The notes: generated by a model not told the origin, from the sequence alone. Counted from the first letter of the stretch, positions 7,078 through 15,696 are shown. The stretch: 23,843 nucleotides of DNA from JBOHWJ01 sp050736615 (GCA_050736615.1 JBOHWL010000252.1:1-23843), one strand, 5' to 3'. Translations and numbers: made by a program.

Positions 7078-9093
7078 TTAACTACCTCCGGCCGCGGCTT
7101 GCTCATCGCTATCGACCGTCGAGGGCGCACGCACCGACGCCATAATCGCGGCACGCTCACGCACGTTGGGCCACATCGCCACCACCATCCCGAGCGCCAT
7201 CACAAGCCCGCCCGCCCATAGCCAGAACACCAGCGGCGTGAGAAATACCTCGAACGTCACCCTTCCGGTATTGTCGTCAACTCCCGCCAGCACCACGTAG
7301 AGATCATTGGCCGGGGTTGAGCGGATGGCGACGCTGGTCGCCGGTTGCTGCGAGCGCTTATAAAAGAGCTTGGCCGGAGTCATCAGCGCGATCGGAGTGC
7401 CGTTACGCAGCACTTCCACTTTGGCCGCCGCCTTTTCCAGATGAGGCGTTTCGCTGTCGGTCATGCCCAGGTATTCGAGCGTGTAAGAGCCGATTTGAAA
7501 GCTCTGACCCTGCGTGACACTTTGCTTAACCTCGGTTTTGAAAAACGAGGAGGCGACAATACCGACAAAAGCCATGATCACGCCAATATGGATGATATAG
7601 CCACCGTAACGGCGATTATTCTTCGCCACCAGGTTGATCAGCGCCGCAGGCGTGCTCTCGGCGACCATATGCCGGCGCGCGCTCACCCCGCGGCGAAACT
7701 CGACGAAGATGGTCGCCAGAACGAATGCCGCGAGCGAAAACGCCGTCACCACGTACCATTCGCGCAAGCCCAGACCAACCGCGCACAAACCCGTCGCGAC
7801 GCCGACCACGGCTGGCCCGGCGAAGGTCTTTGCCAGGCTGTCGAGCGATGAACGCCGCCACGCGATCAACGGGCCGACACCCATCAGAAAAACCAAACCC
7901 AACGCCAACGGGCCATTTACTTTGTCGAAAAACGGCGGACCGACCGTGATCTTGACGCCCCGCACCGCCTCCGACAGCACGGGGAAGAGCGTGCCCCAAA
8001 AGACCGCGAAGGCAATCCCGATCAGGACGAGATTGTTGAACAGAAAAGCCGCCTCGCGCGAAAGATAGGACTCGAATTCGGCCGGCGATCGCAATTGCTT
8101 CACGCGCGACAACAGCAAAGCGGCATAGAGCACCGCGACGGTGATCAAAAAGCCAAGAAAGTAAGGGCCAAGGCCGGACTCGGTGAACGAATGGACCGAC
8201 GATATGACGCCGCTGCGCGTCAGAAAAGTGCCGAATAACGTCAGCATGAAGGCCATGCCGATGAGCGCCAGGTTCCATACTTTGAGCATGTCCTTGCGCT
8301 CCTGGATCATCACGGAATGCAGATAGGCGGTCATCACCAGCCACGGCATGAAGGCGGCGTTTTCTACCGGATCCCACGCCCAGTAGCCGCCCCATCCGAG
8401 CACTTCGTAAGCCCAGCGCGCGCCGAAGAGATTGCCCAGCGTGAGAAAAAACCAGGAGAAAATCGCCCAGCGCCGGGTGCTGCGAATCCAGGTATCGTCA
8501 AGCTTGCCAGACATCAGGGCGCCCGCGCCGAACGCGAACGGCACGCTCGCGCTGACGTAGCCGGTGTAGAGCGAAGGCGGATGTATCGCCATCCAGTAGT
8601 TCTGCAGCAGCGGATTAAGGTCGGTCCCATTGGACGGAATCGTTGCCAGCATGTCGAACGGACGCGTGACAAAGTTGAGCATGCCCAGGAAGAAAATCGC
8701 GACAAAGGCCAGCACCGCGAGTGCGTAGGGCGCGATTTCCGCGTTACGCCGGCGATTCTGCAGCGCCACCACGGCGGTAAAGATGCTCAGCAGCCAGGTC
8801 CAGAAGAGCAGCGAGCCCTGCTGTCCGCCCCATAAGGAAGTGATCTTGTAAATCGTCGGCAGCGTTAGACTGGTATAGGAGGCGACATATTCAAGCGAGA
8901 AGTCACTGCGCAAGAGCGCGCACCAAAGCGTCCCAATCGCCAGCGTCACCATCGCGCACATGGCCCAAATCGCGTGACGCGCACTCACCACCAGTGAGGG
9001 GATTCCGCGCCATGCGCCGATTACATTGGTGATGATCGAATAGAAGGCGAGGATTAACGCCAGAGCTAGCGCGAGCTGACCAATAAGCGGCAT
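7078..9093 (-). CDS. ccmF: Haem lyase CcmF
   Basis: Multi-pass membrane protein that transfers haem from CcmE to apocytochrome c. It has 671 residues and about 15 membrane helices. The tryptophan-rich motif is at about 234-252 (WGGYWAWDPVENAAFMPWL). Family histidines are visible near H171 (WMAIHPPSLYTGY), H259 (AYLHSVM) and H301 (SVHSFTESGLGP), plus one in the later IIHIGVIMAF helix. The length is normal for CcmF. A C-terminal periplasmic beta-rich region (about 525-620) precedes the last helix. It starts at ATG, 7 bases after ccmE, and is followed immediately by ccmH. Confidence 0.97.
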   Translation of the reverse strand: MPLIGQLALALALILAFYSIITNVIGAWRGIPSLVVSARHAIWAMCAMVTLAIGTLWCALLRSDFSLEYVASYTSLTLPTIYKITSLWGGQQGSLLFWTWLLSIFTAVVALQNRRRNAEIAPYALAVLAFVAIFFLGMLNFVTRPFDMLATIPSNGTDLNPLLQNYWMAIHPPSLYTGYVSASVPFAFGAGALMSGKLDDTWIRSTRRWAIFSWFFLTLGNLFGARWAYEVLGWGGYWAWDPVENAAFMPWLVMTAYLHSVMIQERKDMLKVWNLALIGMAFMLTLFGTFLTRSGVISSVHSFTESGLGPYFLGFLITVAVLYAALLLSRVKQLRSPAEFESYLSREAAFLFNNLVLIGIAFAVFWGTLFPVLSEAVRGVKITVGPPFFDKVNGPLALGLVFLMGVGPLIAWRRSSLDSLAKTFAGPAVVGVATGLCAVGLGLREWYVVTAFSLAAFVLATIFVEFRRGVSARRHMVAESTPAALINLVAKNNRRYGGYIIHIGVIMAFVGIVASSFFKTEVKQSVTQGQSFQIGSYTLEYLGMTDSETPHLEKAAAKVEVLRNGTPIALMTPAKLFYKRSQQPATSVAIRSTPANDLYVVLAGVDDNTGRVTFEVFLTPLVFWLWAGGLVMALGMVVAMWPNVRERAAIMASVRAPSTVDSDEQAAAGGS

Positions 9094-9100
9094 CAGAAAC

Positions 9101-9544
9101 CTACTTGGGCTGCTTGGGCACGTATTTCGACGGACAACTCGTCAGTACCTGGCGAGCCTCGATAGTACCGTCGGTGGCGAGCCGGCCTTCCACAATGACG
9201 TCGCGGTTGGCGGCGAACATGTCGGGCTTCGGCTGGCCGCGGCAGATCACGTGAAAGGTGGGCGGATCGGCGATGGCGACCGGTTTTACTCCCGGCTGCG
9301 TGATAGCGGGCGGCGGGACCAGACCGAAAGCCAGCGTGAGGCTGTCCGGATCCCAGCTAATCGTACCGGGTTTGACCCGCCCGGCCACTCGCAGCATTTG
9401 CGCGCCTAATTGAGTTTGGCGCGCCTTGACTTCGTTGACCGTCAGATAATACTCGGCGGTATTGCGCACCGCGGCCACAATCAGATACGCAATCGCCACG
9501 GCTATCAGCGCCGCGCCAAACAGAAATCGCCACCTTTTGCGCAT
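9101..9544 (-). CDS. ccmE: Haem chaperone CcmE, Cys-type (CxxxY)
   Basis: Periplasmic membrane-anchored chaperone that carries haem covalently to CcmF. The 147 residues have an N-terminal anchor (about 6-25) and an OB-fold domain (YYLTVNEVKARQTQLG..., RVAGRVKPGTISWDPDSLTLAF, VIVEGRLATDGTIEARQVLT). Classical CcmE binds haem through His in HxxxY. Here the site reads C137PSKY141, the CxxxY variant known from Desulfovibrio and archaea. The start is the ATG at 9544, preceded by AGAGAGAG; an open extension of 30 codons upstream carries no family sequence. It is the first gene of the ccm operon. Confidence 0.95.
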   Translation of the reverse strand: MRKRWRFLFGAALIAVAIAYLIVAAVRNTAEYYLTVNEVKARQTQLGAQMLRVAGRVKPGTISWDPDSLTLAFGLVPPPAITQPGVKPVAIADPPTFHVICRGQPKPDMFAANRDVIVEGRLATDGTIEARQVLTSCPSKYVPKQPK

Positions 9545-9693
9545 AGCTCTCTCTATACCGGATGCCGGACTCGTCGCAATGAGGTTTTCGGAACGGACTA
9601 TTCTTGCCAGCACCATAGGCTGGGAGCAAGCCAAACGGCCCGCGTATTCCGATCATCGCGGGATCGACGCTTGGAACGGCGCCGCCATATCCA

Positions 9694-10584
9694 ATGAATA
9701 CATCCGCAAACGTCCATCAGTGCATGATCGCGACCTACAACATCTTTCATGATTTACCCGCTTTTCGCCACCTCGACCGGCGGCTCCAACTCATCGCCGA
9801 ACACATTGCGGCCCAGCGGCCACACGCCGTCGCGCTCCAGGAATTGGTGCGGGCCAGCCGCTGCGGAGACCTCGGCGCGAAGCTGGCCGAGCTAGTCAAT
9901 CAAGCTAGCGGGGGTGCTCTTTATACGCTTTATTACGCCCCGGCCGATGGCGCCGGTGAAGGCGATTACGCCTTCGACGAAGGCGTGGCACTGATGACGT
10001 TACATCCGGTCGCGGCGGCGCCGGAAATCTTCAAGTTTCGTTCCCAAGTCAACTTATCGACCACCGTTGCCGGCCATCGCTACCGCTTGCCCGACGACCG
10101 CGTCGCGATGCGCGCGAGGCTGCGCCTGCCCCATGGAACGCTCGATCTTTACGTTACCCATCTTACCGATCGCGATGAGCGGTCTGACGGCGGCGTTGCC
10201 ATCCGTGTCCTCCAGGCGCGTGAACTGAGTGCCTGGATTAACCAGCGCAGCGGCGATGGAACGCCCGTGCTGGTGGCGGGCGACTTCAACGATTTGCCGG
10301 AGTCAGGGGCGGTCGCGGTAATGACGCGTGCGGGGTTTATCGACGTTTACGCGGCCGCTGGCCAGCCACCCGGCTATACCAATGACGCGCGCGATCTCGA
10401 CCTCGAATCGCCGCACGCTTCGCACAATCAACGGATTGACTTTATTTTCGCGCGCCCGCCTCGAGGCGGCACTTTAAACATCGAAGACGCCAGACTGTTC
10501 ATCGGCGAGGCGCATCACGAGCCCAAAAATAAATGGCTGTGGCCCTCGGACCATATCGGCGTGCTCGCGACGCTGCGACTGTGA
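9694..10584 (+). CDS. Endonuclease/exonuclease/phosphatase family protein
   Basis: Metal-dependent phosphoesterase fold shared by DNase I, exonuclease III, sphingomyelinase and inositol phosphatases. In 296 residues the fold's active-site motifs appear in order: TYN16IF, QE50L, TH156LTD, AGD197FN199D, RID249FIF and SD286H287IGV. There is no signal peptide, so a cytoplasmic location is likely. The substrate cannot be read from sequence. An ATG ten codons in (9724) is an alternative start; neither has a clear ribosome-binding site. It is divergent from ccmE and convergent with the transglycosylase gene, so it is probably transcribed alone. Confidence 0.88.
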   Translation: MNTSANVHQCMIATYNIFHDLPAFRHLDRRLQLIAEHIAAQRPHAVALQELVRASRCGDLGAKLAELVNQASGGALYTLYYAPADGAGEGDYAFDEGVALMTLHPVAAAPEIFKFRSQVNLSTTVAGHRYRLPDDRVAMRARLRLPHGTLDLYVTHLTDRDERSDGGVAIRVLQARELSAWINQRSGDGTPVLVAGDFNDLPESGAVAVMTRAGFIDVYAAAGQPPGYTNDARDLDLESPHASHNQRIDFIFARPPRGGTLNIEDARLFIGEAHHEPKNKWLWPSDHIGVLATLRL

Positions 10585-10623
10585 GCGGAGGCGGTTCCAT
10601 TTCACACCGAAGTGCACGGCAGC

Positions 10624-12600
10624 TTAGCGATGGGTGCGGCTCCAATTGGCGGCACAGGTCATAATGTCGAAGGAGCGGCCCTCTTTGACCGCGCGATATT
10701 TTCGCCAAAAGGCGCGGTCAATCGCACGCTTTTGCCCCGACTCGTGCGGCATTTTCCAACGATCGTACTCATCGGGCCCGCCGTTATAGGCGGCATAGGT
10801 GGAACGTGCCACGGCCTCCTGGCCCTTAACACCGTTGGTTACGGCCCCTTGCATAAGCTTCATCAGGATTTCCGCGCCCGCGCCCGCATTGTAAACGATG
10901 TCCCATTCCAGACGCGGCAGGCTGAATATCCCGCGCCATACGTACCGGTTGACCTGCATCAGACCGATATCGCCGGTCGGTGACAGCAGATAGCGGACGC
11001 GGCCGTCGCGACGCACGAACTGGCGCCAGCAACTTTCCTGCCAGGCTACCGCCCGCACCATCCTCGCATAGGTCCGCTGATCTTGAGGCGCGCTCGGATC
11101 GCTACGCATCGCTCGGCGCGCCGTAAGCGTCAGCAAGGAGCGGAGCCTGCTTTGATATTGGTCCATGTTGGTTCGATCGACCACCACCAGTCTCAGATGC
11201 TGCCCCAACACTCCCAACTCGGTCACCGGAGATTCCTCCGCGGCGAGCGCCTGGTCCGGGCCAAGCAACTCAAGCCCGCGCGAGATCATTGAAAGCGGAG
11301 TCGAGGCGGCCGCCGCTCCCGGAGTTCGGGATGGCGACGGGGGTGGTCCGGACGGTGGCTCGGCTCGTACCGGCGGCGCACCGGGGATTTCCAGCGGCCC
11401 GGTGGTGGTTGCCGGTTCCCTCAGGCCGAAGATTCCCTGGAGTTGCGGGTCAACCGTGTAATCATAGACCAGGGGGTTGGCGCTTGAAGTCGGCGCCATG
11501 ATCCGCGCCAGCCGGCGTAAATCATTTGCCGATACCCGCATTCCTAACGCGGGTGCGGCCTGATCCAGCGCAAATAAGGCGTCGCCGGCCGAGATGAATT
11601 CGAGGAACTCGAGCGCGCGGTTGCGCAGGAGCCCGTGGCCGGCGGCCTCCCGCACGATCTTGCCTAGCCTGGTCCACGTCGCGAGAAACAAAATCCGCAC
11701 GGGATCGGGCCCGGTGTCCAGATTTTCTGGACGCGCGAGCGCCGCGGCCAGCCGATAGCGGCTCTCCGTCAGCAATTCGAACAGTTGATCGCGGATGCGC
11801 GGGTCATTGACCGTCAGACCCAACTGCTTGACGGCAAAGACGGTAAACGCGTCCCAATTGTCGAGCGTGGTTTGCCACGCCGCGATTTGAGCGGGCGTCA
11901 GCGGCGGGGCCGGCCCGCTTGCCACGATTGGCGCGGGCGCTTCGGGCACCGTCATTGACAACGTCAACAGCAGGTCGCCCGGTTCCACCACTACCGGTGG
12001 TACGGGACGCAAGCTCGTCAAAGCGGCTTTGACCCGTTCGGCCACCGCCGGCGCGGCCGCTTCCCGCACTAATTGCTGAAGCTGGAGCAAGGGCGGATTA
12101 AGATCGAATGAGAACCCCTCCATCAACGGGATGAGGTTGCCTTTGATCAGGTCGAAGCCGCGCCCCACGAGCAAGGTCTTCTTATGTTGCGCATCGTAGA
12201 GATTGATATCCGTTACGTGAAACTTCAACGCGAGCGTGGGCGTGAGGTACGGAATAGCGTCAAGTTGAATGATGCCTGACCAACGCACCGGGGTGACGCA
12301 AGCGCCGCCGACCGCAACGCCGATGGCAAGTTCGCCGTTGGTTTCGAATCCGACCACGGTTCCATGCTGGCTGAACGCGGGCTTGCGGGCGTACAGATAT
12401 TCGCAACTATTGGCGCCCCGCCATAATTGCGCCTGGCCATTGGGACCAGTGTACGCTTGCTTTTGCAGCGCCTGATCGAGTGTCAGGTAATCGATGCGCA
12501 GCGGTATTTTGATCGGCGCCGCCGAGGCCGCTCCACCCAGCAGCGTGAGCAGTCCGGCGGTGATTATGCCAAGGCGCCACATCAAGCGGGGCCTGTGCAT
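10624..12600 (-). CDS. Lytic transglycosylase (SLT domain) with large N-terminal region
   Basis: Cleaves the MurNAc-GlcNAc bond of peptidoglycan in the periplasm. From the ATG at 12600 there are 658 residues: a signal peptide (about 1-28, ending GGAASAA), a long region I do not recognise (about 29-440, beta-rich at first, then helical), a Pro/Ser-rich linker (about 395-435, EPPSGPPPSPSRTPG) and a C-terminal SLT domain. The catalytic Glu is E522 in AVAWQESCWRQF, followed by SPTGDIGLMQV, NAGAGAEIL and AYNGGPDEYDRW, all standard SLT motifs. An in-frame extension of 28 codons upstream would bury the signal peptide and is unlikely. Family 1 lytic enzymes are usually shorter or have a different N-terminus. 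Confidence 0.88.
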   Translation of the reverse strand: MHRPRLMWRLGIITAGLLTLLGGAASAAPIKIPLRIDYLTLDQALQKQAYTGPNGQAQLWRGANSCEYLYARKPAFSQHGTVVGFETNGELAIGVAVGGACVTPVRWSGIIQLDAIPYLTPTLALKFHVTDINLYDAQHKKTLLVGRGFDLIKGNLIPLMEGFSFDLNPPLLQLQQLVREAAAPAVAERVKAALTSLRPVPPVVVEPGDLLLTLSMTVPEAPAPIVASGPAPPLTPAQIAAWQTTLDNWDAFTVFAVKQLGLTVNDPRIRDQLFELLTESRYRLAAALARPENLDTGPDPVRILFLATWTRLGKIVREAAGHGLLRNRALEFLEFISAGDALFALDQAAPALGMRVSANDLRRLARIMAPTSSANPLVYDYTVDPQLQGIFGLREPATTTGPLEIPGAPPVRAEPPSGPPPSPSRTPGAAAASTPLSMISRGLELLGPDQALAAEESPVTELGVLGQHLRLVVVDRTNMDQYQSRLRSLLTLTARRAMRSDPSAPQDQRTYARMVRAVAWQESCWRQFVRRDGRVRYLLSPTGDIGLMQVNRYVWRGIFSLPRLEWDIVYNAGAGAEILMKLMQGAVTNGVKGQEAVARSTYAAYNGGPDEYDRWKMPHESGQKRAIDRAFWRKYRAVKEGRSFDIMTCAANWSRTHR

Positions 12601-12767
12601 CCTGGCGATAGGATTGTTTCGATGCTGCCAAAAACATTGCTCGGCCACGCACATAGTCAGTTTCGATCCGAAATAATTTGTCACTCCCGCACTATCGCGA
12701 ATGACGATCGGCTTCGCGGATTCGCGTGCTGTCTTTGGCTGAAAAGGCAGGTCGCAGATTCCTTACT

Positions 12768-13655
12768 TTACTTTGAACGCGACTCGCGGGCTCGCTCGCT
12801 CGCTTCGCCTGCGGCTCCGCTAGCGTCGTCGGCGCCCTCTTTGCCAAAGGCAACGCCGCGTCTACTGGCGCGGATGAATTCGATCATTTCGAGCACTTCC
12901 GGCGCGGGTTCCTTCGCCACCATCCGCTCCAGCGCTGATTTGAGATTCTGACGGCGTCCGAATAAATCGGCATACGCGTTGCGCAGGGCCCGAATCGCAA
13001 TCCGGTCGAAACCGGCGCGCCGCAAGCCGACCACATTGATGCCACGCAGGGTGTGGGTCAGGTCCATGATGCAGAACGGCGGCACGTCGCGGCTGGTACG
13101 GCTCAAACCCCGCATCATCGCCAGCCGTCCAATGCGGACGTACTGATGCACCACGCAATTGCCGGAGACCAGCGCCTGGTCCCCCACTTCAACCCATCCC
13201 GCGAGCAGCGCGCCGCCGGCGATTACCGTGCCGTTGCCGACACGGCAGTCATGCGCCGCGTGCGCGTTCTGCATAAAGAAATTGCCGTCACCAATGATGG
13301 TGACCTCGCCACGCTCGCTGCCGCGATGAATCGTGACGCCCTCGCGGAAAACGTTGGCATTGCCGATCCGCACTGCGCGCGAATCGCCGGTATAGCTGAG
13401 GTCCTGCGGCTCGTCACCAATCACGACGTTGGGATGGAGGACGTTTTCAGTACCGATTTCAGTGTCGCCAAAGATGCTGACGTGGCCGACTAAGCGCGTG
13501 CCGGCGCCAATGCGGATACGTCCGTCAAGCATGCAGAAGGGGCCGACTTCGACGCCGGGCCCCAATTCGACATCGGCGCCAATGACCGCGCTTGGATGTA
13601 TCCGCAAAATTCCGGAACCCGCGTGCTCAGCGCTCGGGCGCTTCGCCATCACCAC
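12768..13655 (-). CDS. LpxA-like acyl-[ACP]--UDP-GlcNAc O-acyltransferase
   Basis: LpxA performs the first step of lipid A synthesis, moving an R-3-hydroxyacyl group from ACP to UDP-GlcNAc. The 295 residues show left-handed beta-helix hexapeptide repeats (about 18-190) and a C-terminal helical domain. Diagnostic stretches are VFREGVTIHRGS, MQNAHAAHDCRVGN (H135 matches catalytic H125 of E. coli), VVHQY (H170 matches H160) and RDVPPF...GINVVGLRRAGF. Two positions differ from E. coli: S87 replaces K76 and W154 replaces H144 (LAGWV instead of LAGHV). It is not in an fabZ-lpxB cluster, so it may be a divergent LpxA or a related acyltransferase. It starts at GTG, or at the ATG two codons in. Confidence 0.87.
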   Translation of the reverse strand: MVMAKRPSAEHAGSGILRIHPSAVIGADVELGPGVEVGPFCMLDGRIRIGAGTRLVGHVSIFGDTEIGTENVLHPNVVIGDEPQDLSYTGDSRAVRIGNANVFREGVTIHRGSERGEVTIIGDGNFFMQNAHAAHDCRVGNGTVIAGGALLAGWVEVGDQALVSGNCVVHQYVRIGRLAMMRGLSRTSRDVPPFCIMDLTHTLRGINVVGLRRAGFDRIAIRALRNAYADLFGRRQNLKSALERMVAKEPAPEVLEMIEFIRASRRGVAFGKEGADDASGAAGEASERARESRSK

Positions 13656-13767
13656 TCACCCGATGATTTCGTCATCATGGCGATTAACTGAGGGCCGGTG
13701 CCCGGAAGCCACAGGCCGAACAGACGCATCGGTTCGGGCGGGCCGGCCGCGACCGTCATGAAGTTCA

Positions 13768-13962
13768 TCAATCTTCATGTTTTTTCACGGGATATGCGCG
13801 GTCTTGCGGATGTTCGCGGTCCGGAACCTTACCGCCTTCAACGCGGTAACCTTCCCCCGCCCAGGTGCCGAGATCGATCATGCGGCAACGTTCGGAGCAA
13901 AACGGCCTGAAGCGGTTATCCGGCGACGCCTCGACCGGCTTCTTACAAATTGGACAGCGCAT
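13768..13962 (-). CDS. yacG: DNA gyrase inhibitor YacG-type zinc protein
   Basis: Small zinc protein; E. coli YacG binds GyrB and inhibits DNA gyrase. From the ATG at 13962 it has 64 residues and almost every family mark: MRC3PIC6KKPV, PFC22SERC26RMIDLGTWAGEGYRV. The four cysteines bind one zinc ion. The open frame continues 20 codons upstream, but the family begins at the MRCPIC segment. It lies about 110 bases upstream of the LpxA-like gene on the same strand, so co-transcription is possible. The C-terminal tail is charged and disordered, as usual. Confidence 0.93.
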   Translation of the reverse strand: MRCPICKKPVEASPDNRFRPFCSERCRMIDLGTWAGEGYRVEGGKVPDREHPQDRAYPVKKHED

Positions 13963-14077
13963 CGAAAACGGCTTGAAGTAAGCTTTCACGACGAAACTGC
14001 CAGAAAGGCTGGCGCATGGCAACGCAAACGATTCTCCCCTTCAGTCCGATGCTGGTTGACGGTATGAAGGCGCGGAC

Positions 14078-14093
14078 GTTTTCACGTGAAACC
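14078..14093. promoter_or_regulatory. Candidate parS site (ParB-binding palindrome)
   Basis: The 16 bases GTTTTCACGTGAAACC match the conserved chromosomal parS sequence TGTTTCACGTGAAACA at 13 of 16 positions, including the complete 12-bp palindrome TTTCACGTGAAA (14080-14091). It lies in the non-coding gap between yacG and the next gene. In other bacteria ParB binds such sites near the replication origin to organise chromosome segregation. Function here is inferred from sequence match alone. Confidence 0.6.
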
Positions 14094-14175
14094 AGGTATT
14101 TAACTTGAACCCACAGAAAACGCGGCGTCGCTATTGACGCCAAGCCGCAGCCATGGCTGGCGTGCGAAGCCCCTT

Positions 14176-14823
14176 TCAGTAGACGGCGCCGCCGCATCGG
14201 TCACTGCCGCCGCTCGAAGAAAAGGCCTGCGCCCGCCAGTCGTAGGTCATCAGTTCGTTGTAGCAGAACTCCCGCTTATCCGGGCCGCGATATGACACCA
14301 CCACATGCACCACGAAACGCACGCCGCCGTCCGCAATCGCGCGATAGGCGCTGGCCGGCACCAAGCGGAAAATCATCTGCGGCACCGTCGGCGACAGCAT
14401 CCCGACGTTCACTGTCGTCGCCGGGCCATGCATCATTGGCTTACCGTCGATCAGCAGTCGCACAATCACCACGCCGTCGCTGGCGGCGATTTGACCGAAG
14501 TTGCGCAAATCGATTGCCACCCGCGCATCCTTGTCATTGACCGAATCGAAGCTGACGCGCCGCAGTCCGACGTAGGGCCGTTCGGACACACTGAAGAGCA
14601 GATTGGTCACGCTGGCTGTGCGCCAGGTGGCAAACGCGCTGAACGCGGTTGCCAGCACCATTGCCACCGCCATGAAGTCGGCGAATTTGAGCGCTTCGGA
14701 AAACCGCCGCAGGAGCGAACGTTCACCGCGCGTGAGTCCCGCCTCACCGCGGTCACGATCGTGACCGGCGCCGTGCGTGGTCGCTTTGGCGCGCGCATCC
14801 TTGTGCTCGGTGTGGTCCGCCAT
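14176..14823 (-). CDS. Hypothetical protein with one membrane helix
   Basis: Not recognised. The 215 residues begin with a charged, His/Arg/Asp-rich cytoplasmic segment (1-45), then one membrane helix (about 47-66, FADFMAVAMVLATAFSAFAT), then a beta-rich domain (about 75-205). This contains SERPYVGLRRV and a segment of the type LRNFGQIAASDGVVIV, like the N-x-G motif of bacterial beta-sandwich domains in single-helix membrane proteins. The start is the ATG at 14823, decided by a very strong ribosome-binding site (GGGGGGAGGAGG ending 6 bases before the ATG). An open extension of 11 codons would place that site inside the gene. Neighbours give no hint of function. Confidence 0.8.
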   Translation of the reverse strand: MADHTEHKDARAKATTHGAGHDRDRGEAGLTRGERSLLRRFSEALKFADFMAVAMVLATAFSAFATWRTASVTNLLFSVSERPYVGLRRVSFDSVNDKDARVAIDLRNFGQIAASDGVVIVRLLIDGKPMMHGPATTVNVGMLSPTVPQMIFRLVPASAYRAIADGGVRFVVHVVVSYRGPDKREFCYNELMTYDWRAQAFSSSGGSDRCGGAVY

Positions 14824-14943
14824 CGGCGGCCTCCTCCCCCCGGTCCGCGGCGGCAATGCCGCGGTAAGCGTTCACGCTTTGGGATTAGCTCAACCCAAGC
14901 CCCTATTTCCAGAAGAATTTGCCGGAAATCCGGCACATTTGGA

Positions 14944-15696
14944 TCAGGCGGGCGCGTGAGCGAAGAAAGCCGCCACTGCCGCGTGGAAAGCCGGTTCAGC
15001 GGGTGCGCGCACGTGATCAACGCCTTCCAACAATAATATCCGGCCGTTGACGAAGACGCCGGCGATTGTGTGAGGGTCGCCCGCCACCTGATCCCGGCTC
15101 CCGCTCAAGAGCAGGGCTGGTACTTTGATCGGCTCGATCGTCGCCGGCTCCGGGATGTCCTCTTCGGCGCTGATGCAAGCGGCGAGCGCCTTCAAATCGT
15201 TGCCGCCGGCCTCCAGGCCGCGACGAAAACGCAACGCCACTTCATCGGTAATCGTTTCCGGATTTTCCTCTCCCAGAGCGGCGCCTAATTCGACGCGCCG
15301 CCCCGGACGCGAAATCGAGCCGTTCCTGCCAAAGCCGCCCAACACGACCGCGCGCAAACGTGCGGGATGCCGCATCATCAATTCAAGGCAAATGCAGCTC
15401 CCCTGCGAATAGCCGACCATCAAGGCGCGGCGAATATCGAGATGATCCAACAACCGAATAATGTCCGCGCTCATGACAGCGACGCCGTAATGCGCTTGCG
15501 TATGGGGCTTATCGCTATGGCCGTGGCCCCGGGTGTCCGGCGCGATGACGCGATAATCATTCGCAAGGTGCTTCATCAGGCCGGTATCATCCCAGTGCTT
15601 GTGGTCATTGCCGAAACCATGCACGAGCACGACGGGCTCGCCGCGCCCACGCTCCTGGTAATGAATCCGCACGCCGGCCGAATTGAAAAACGGCAT
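14944..15696 (-). CDS. Alpha/beta hydrolase
   Basis: A 250-residue alpha/beta-hydrolase with a complete triad: nucleophile S97 in GYSQG, acid D202 in GSRDQVAG and H228 in GVDHVRAP. The oxyanion-hole HGFG is at 26-29, and PDTRGHGHSDKP is typical of the lid-proximal strand. The closest-looking families are 3-oxoadipate enol-lactonase-like and haloperoxidase-like esterases, but the substrate cannot be read. The ATG at 15696 has GGAGG eight bases upstream; the frame stays open for 33 more codons without family sequence. It is divergent from the LLM oxidoreductase across 173 bases, so the two may share a control region. Confidence 0.9.
   Translation of the reverse strand: MPFFNSAGVRIHYQERGRGEPVVLVHGFGNDHKHWDDTGLMKHLANDYRVIAPDTRGHGHSDKPHTQAHYGVAVMSADIIRLLDHLDIRRALMVGYSQGSCICLELMMRHPARLRAVVLGGFGRNGSISRPGRRVELGAALGEENPETITDEVALRFRRGLEAGGNDLKALAACISAEEDIPEPATIEPIKVPALLLSGSRDQVAGDPHTIAGVFVNGRILLLEGVDHVRAPAEPAFHAAVAAFFAHAPA

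Noticed and set aside
7616..8395. 259-codon minus-strand frame inside ccmF
   Set aside because: CcmF is continuous and well conserved through this stretch in its own frame; the overlapping frame has no family features.
9247..9256. Second TCACGTGAAA sequence as another parS
   Set aside because: It lies inside ccmE and matches parS at only 10 of 16 positions; the left half of the palindrome is broken.
9545..9575. TTGCGA-N16-TATAGA as a promoter for the ccm operon
   Set aside because: The -10-like box lies only about 8 bases before the ccmE start codon and overlaps its ribosome-binding site, leaving no room for a normal leader.
13943..14197. 84-codon minus-strand frame covering the parS-like site
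   Set aside because: It overlaps yacG in another frame, has no ribosome-binding site or family resemblance, and its sequence is Arg/Ser-rich noise.
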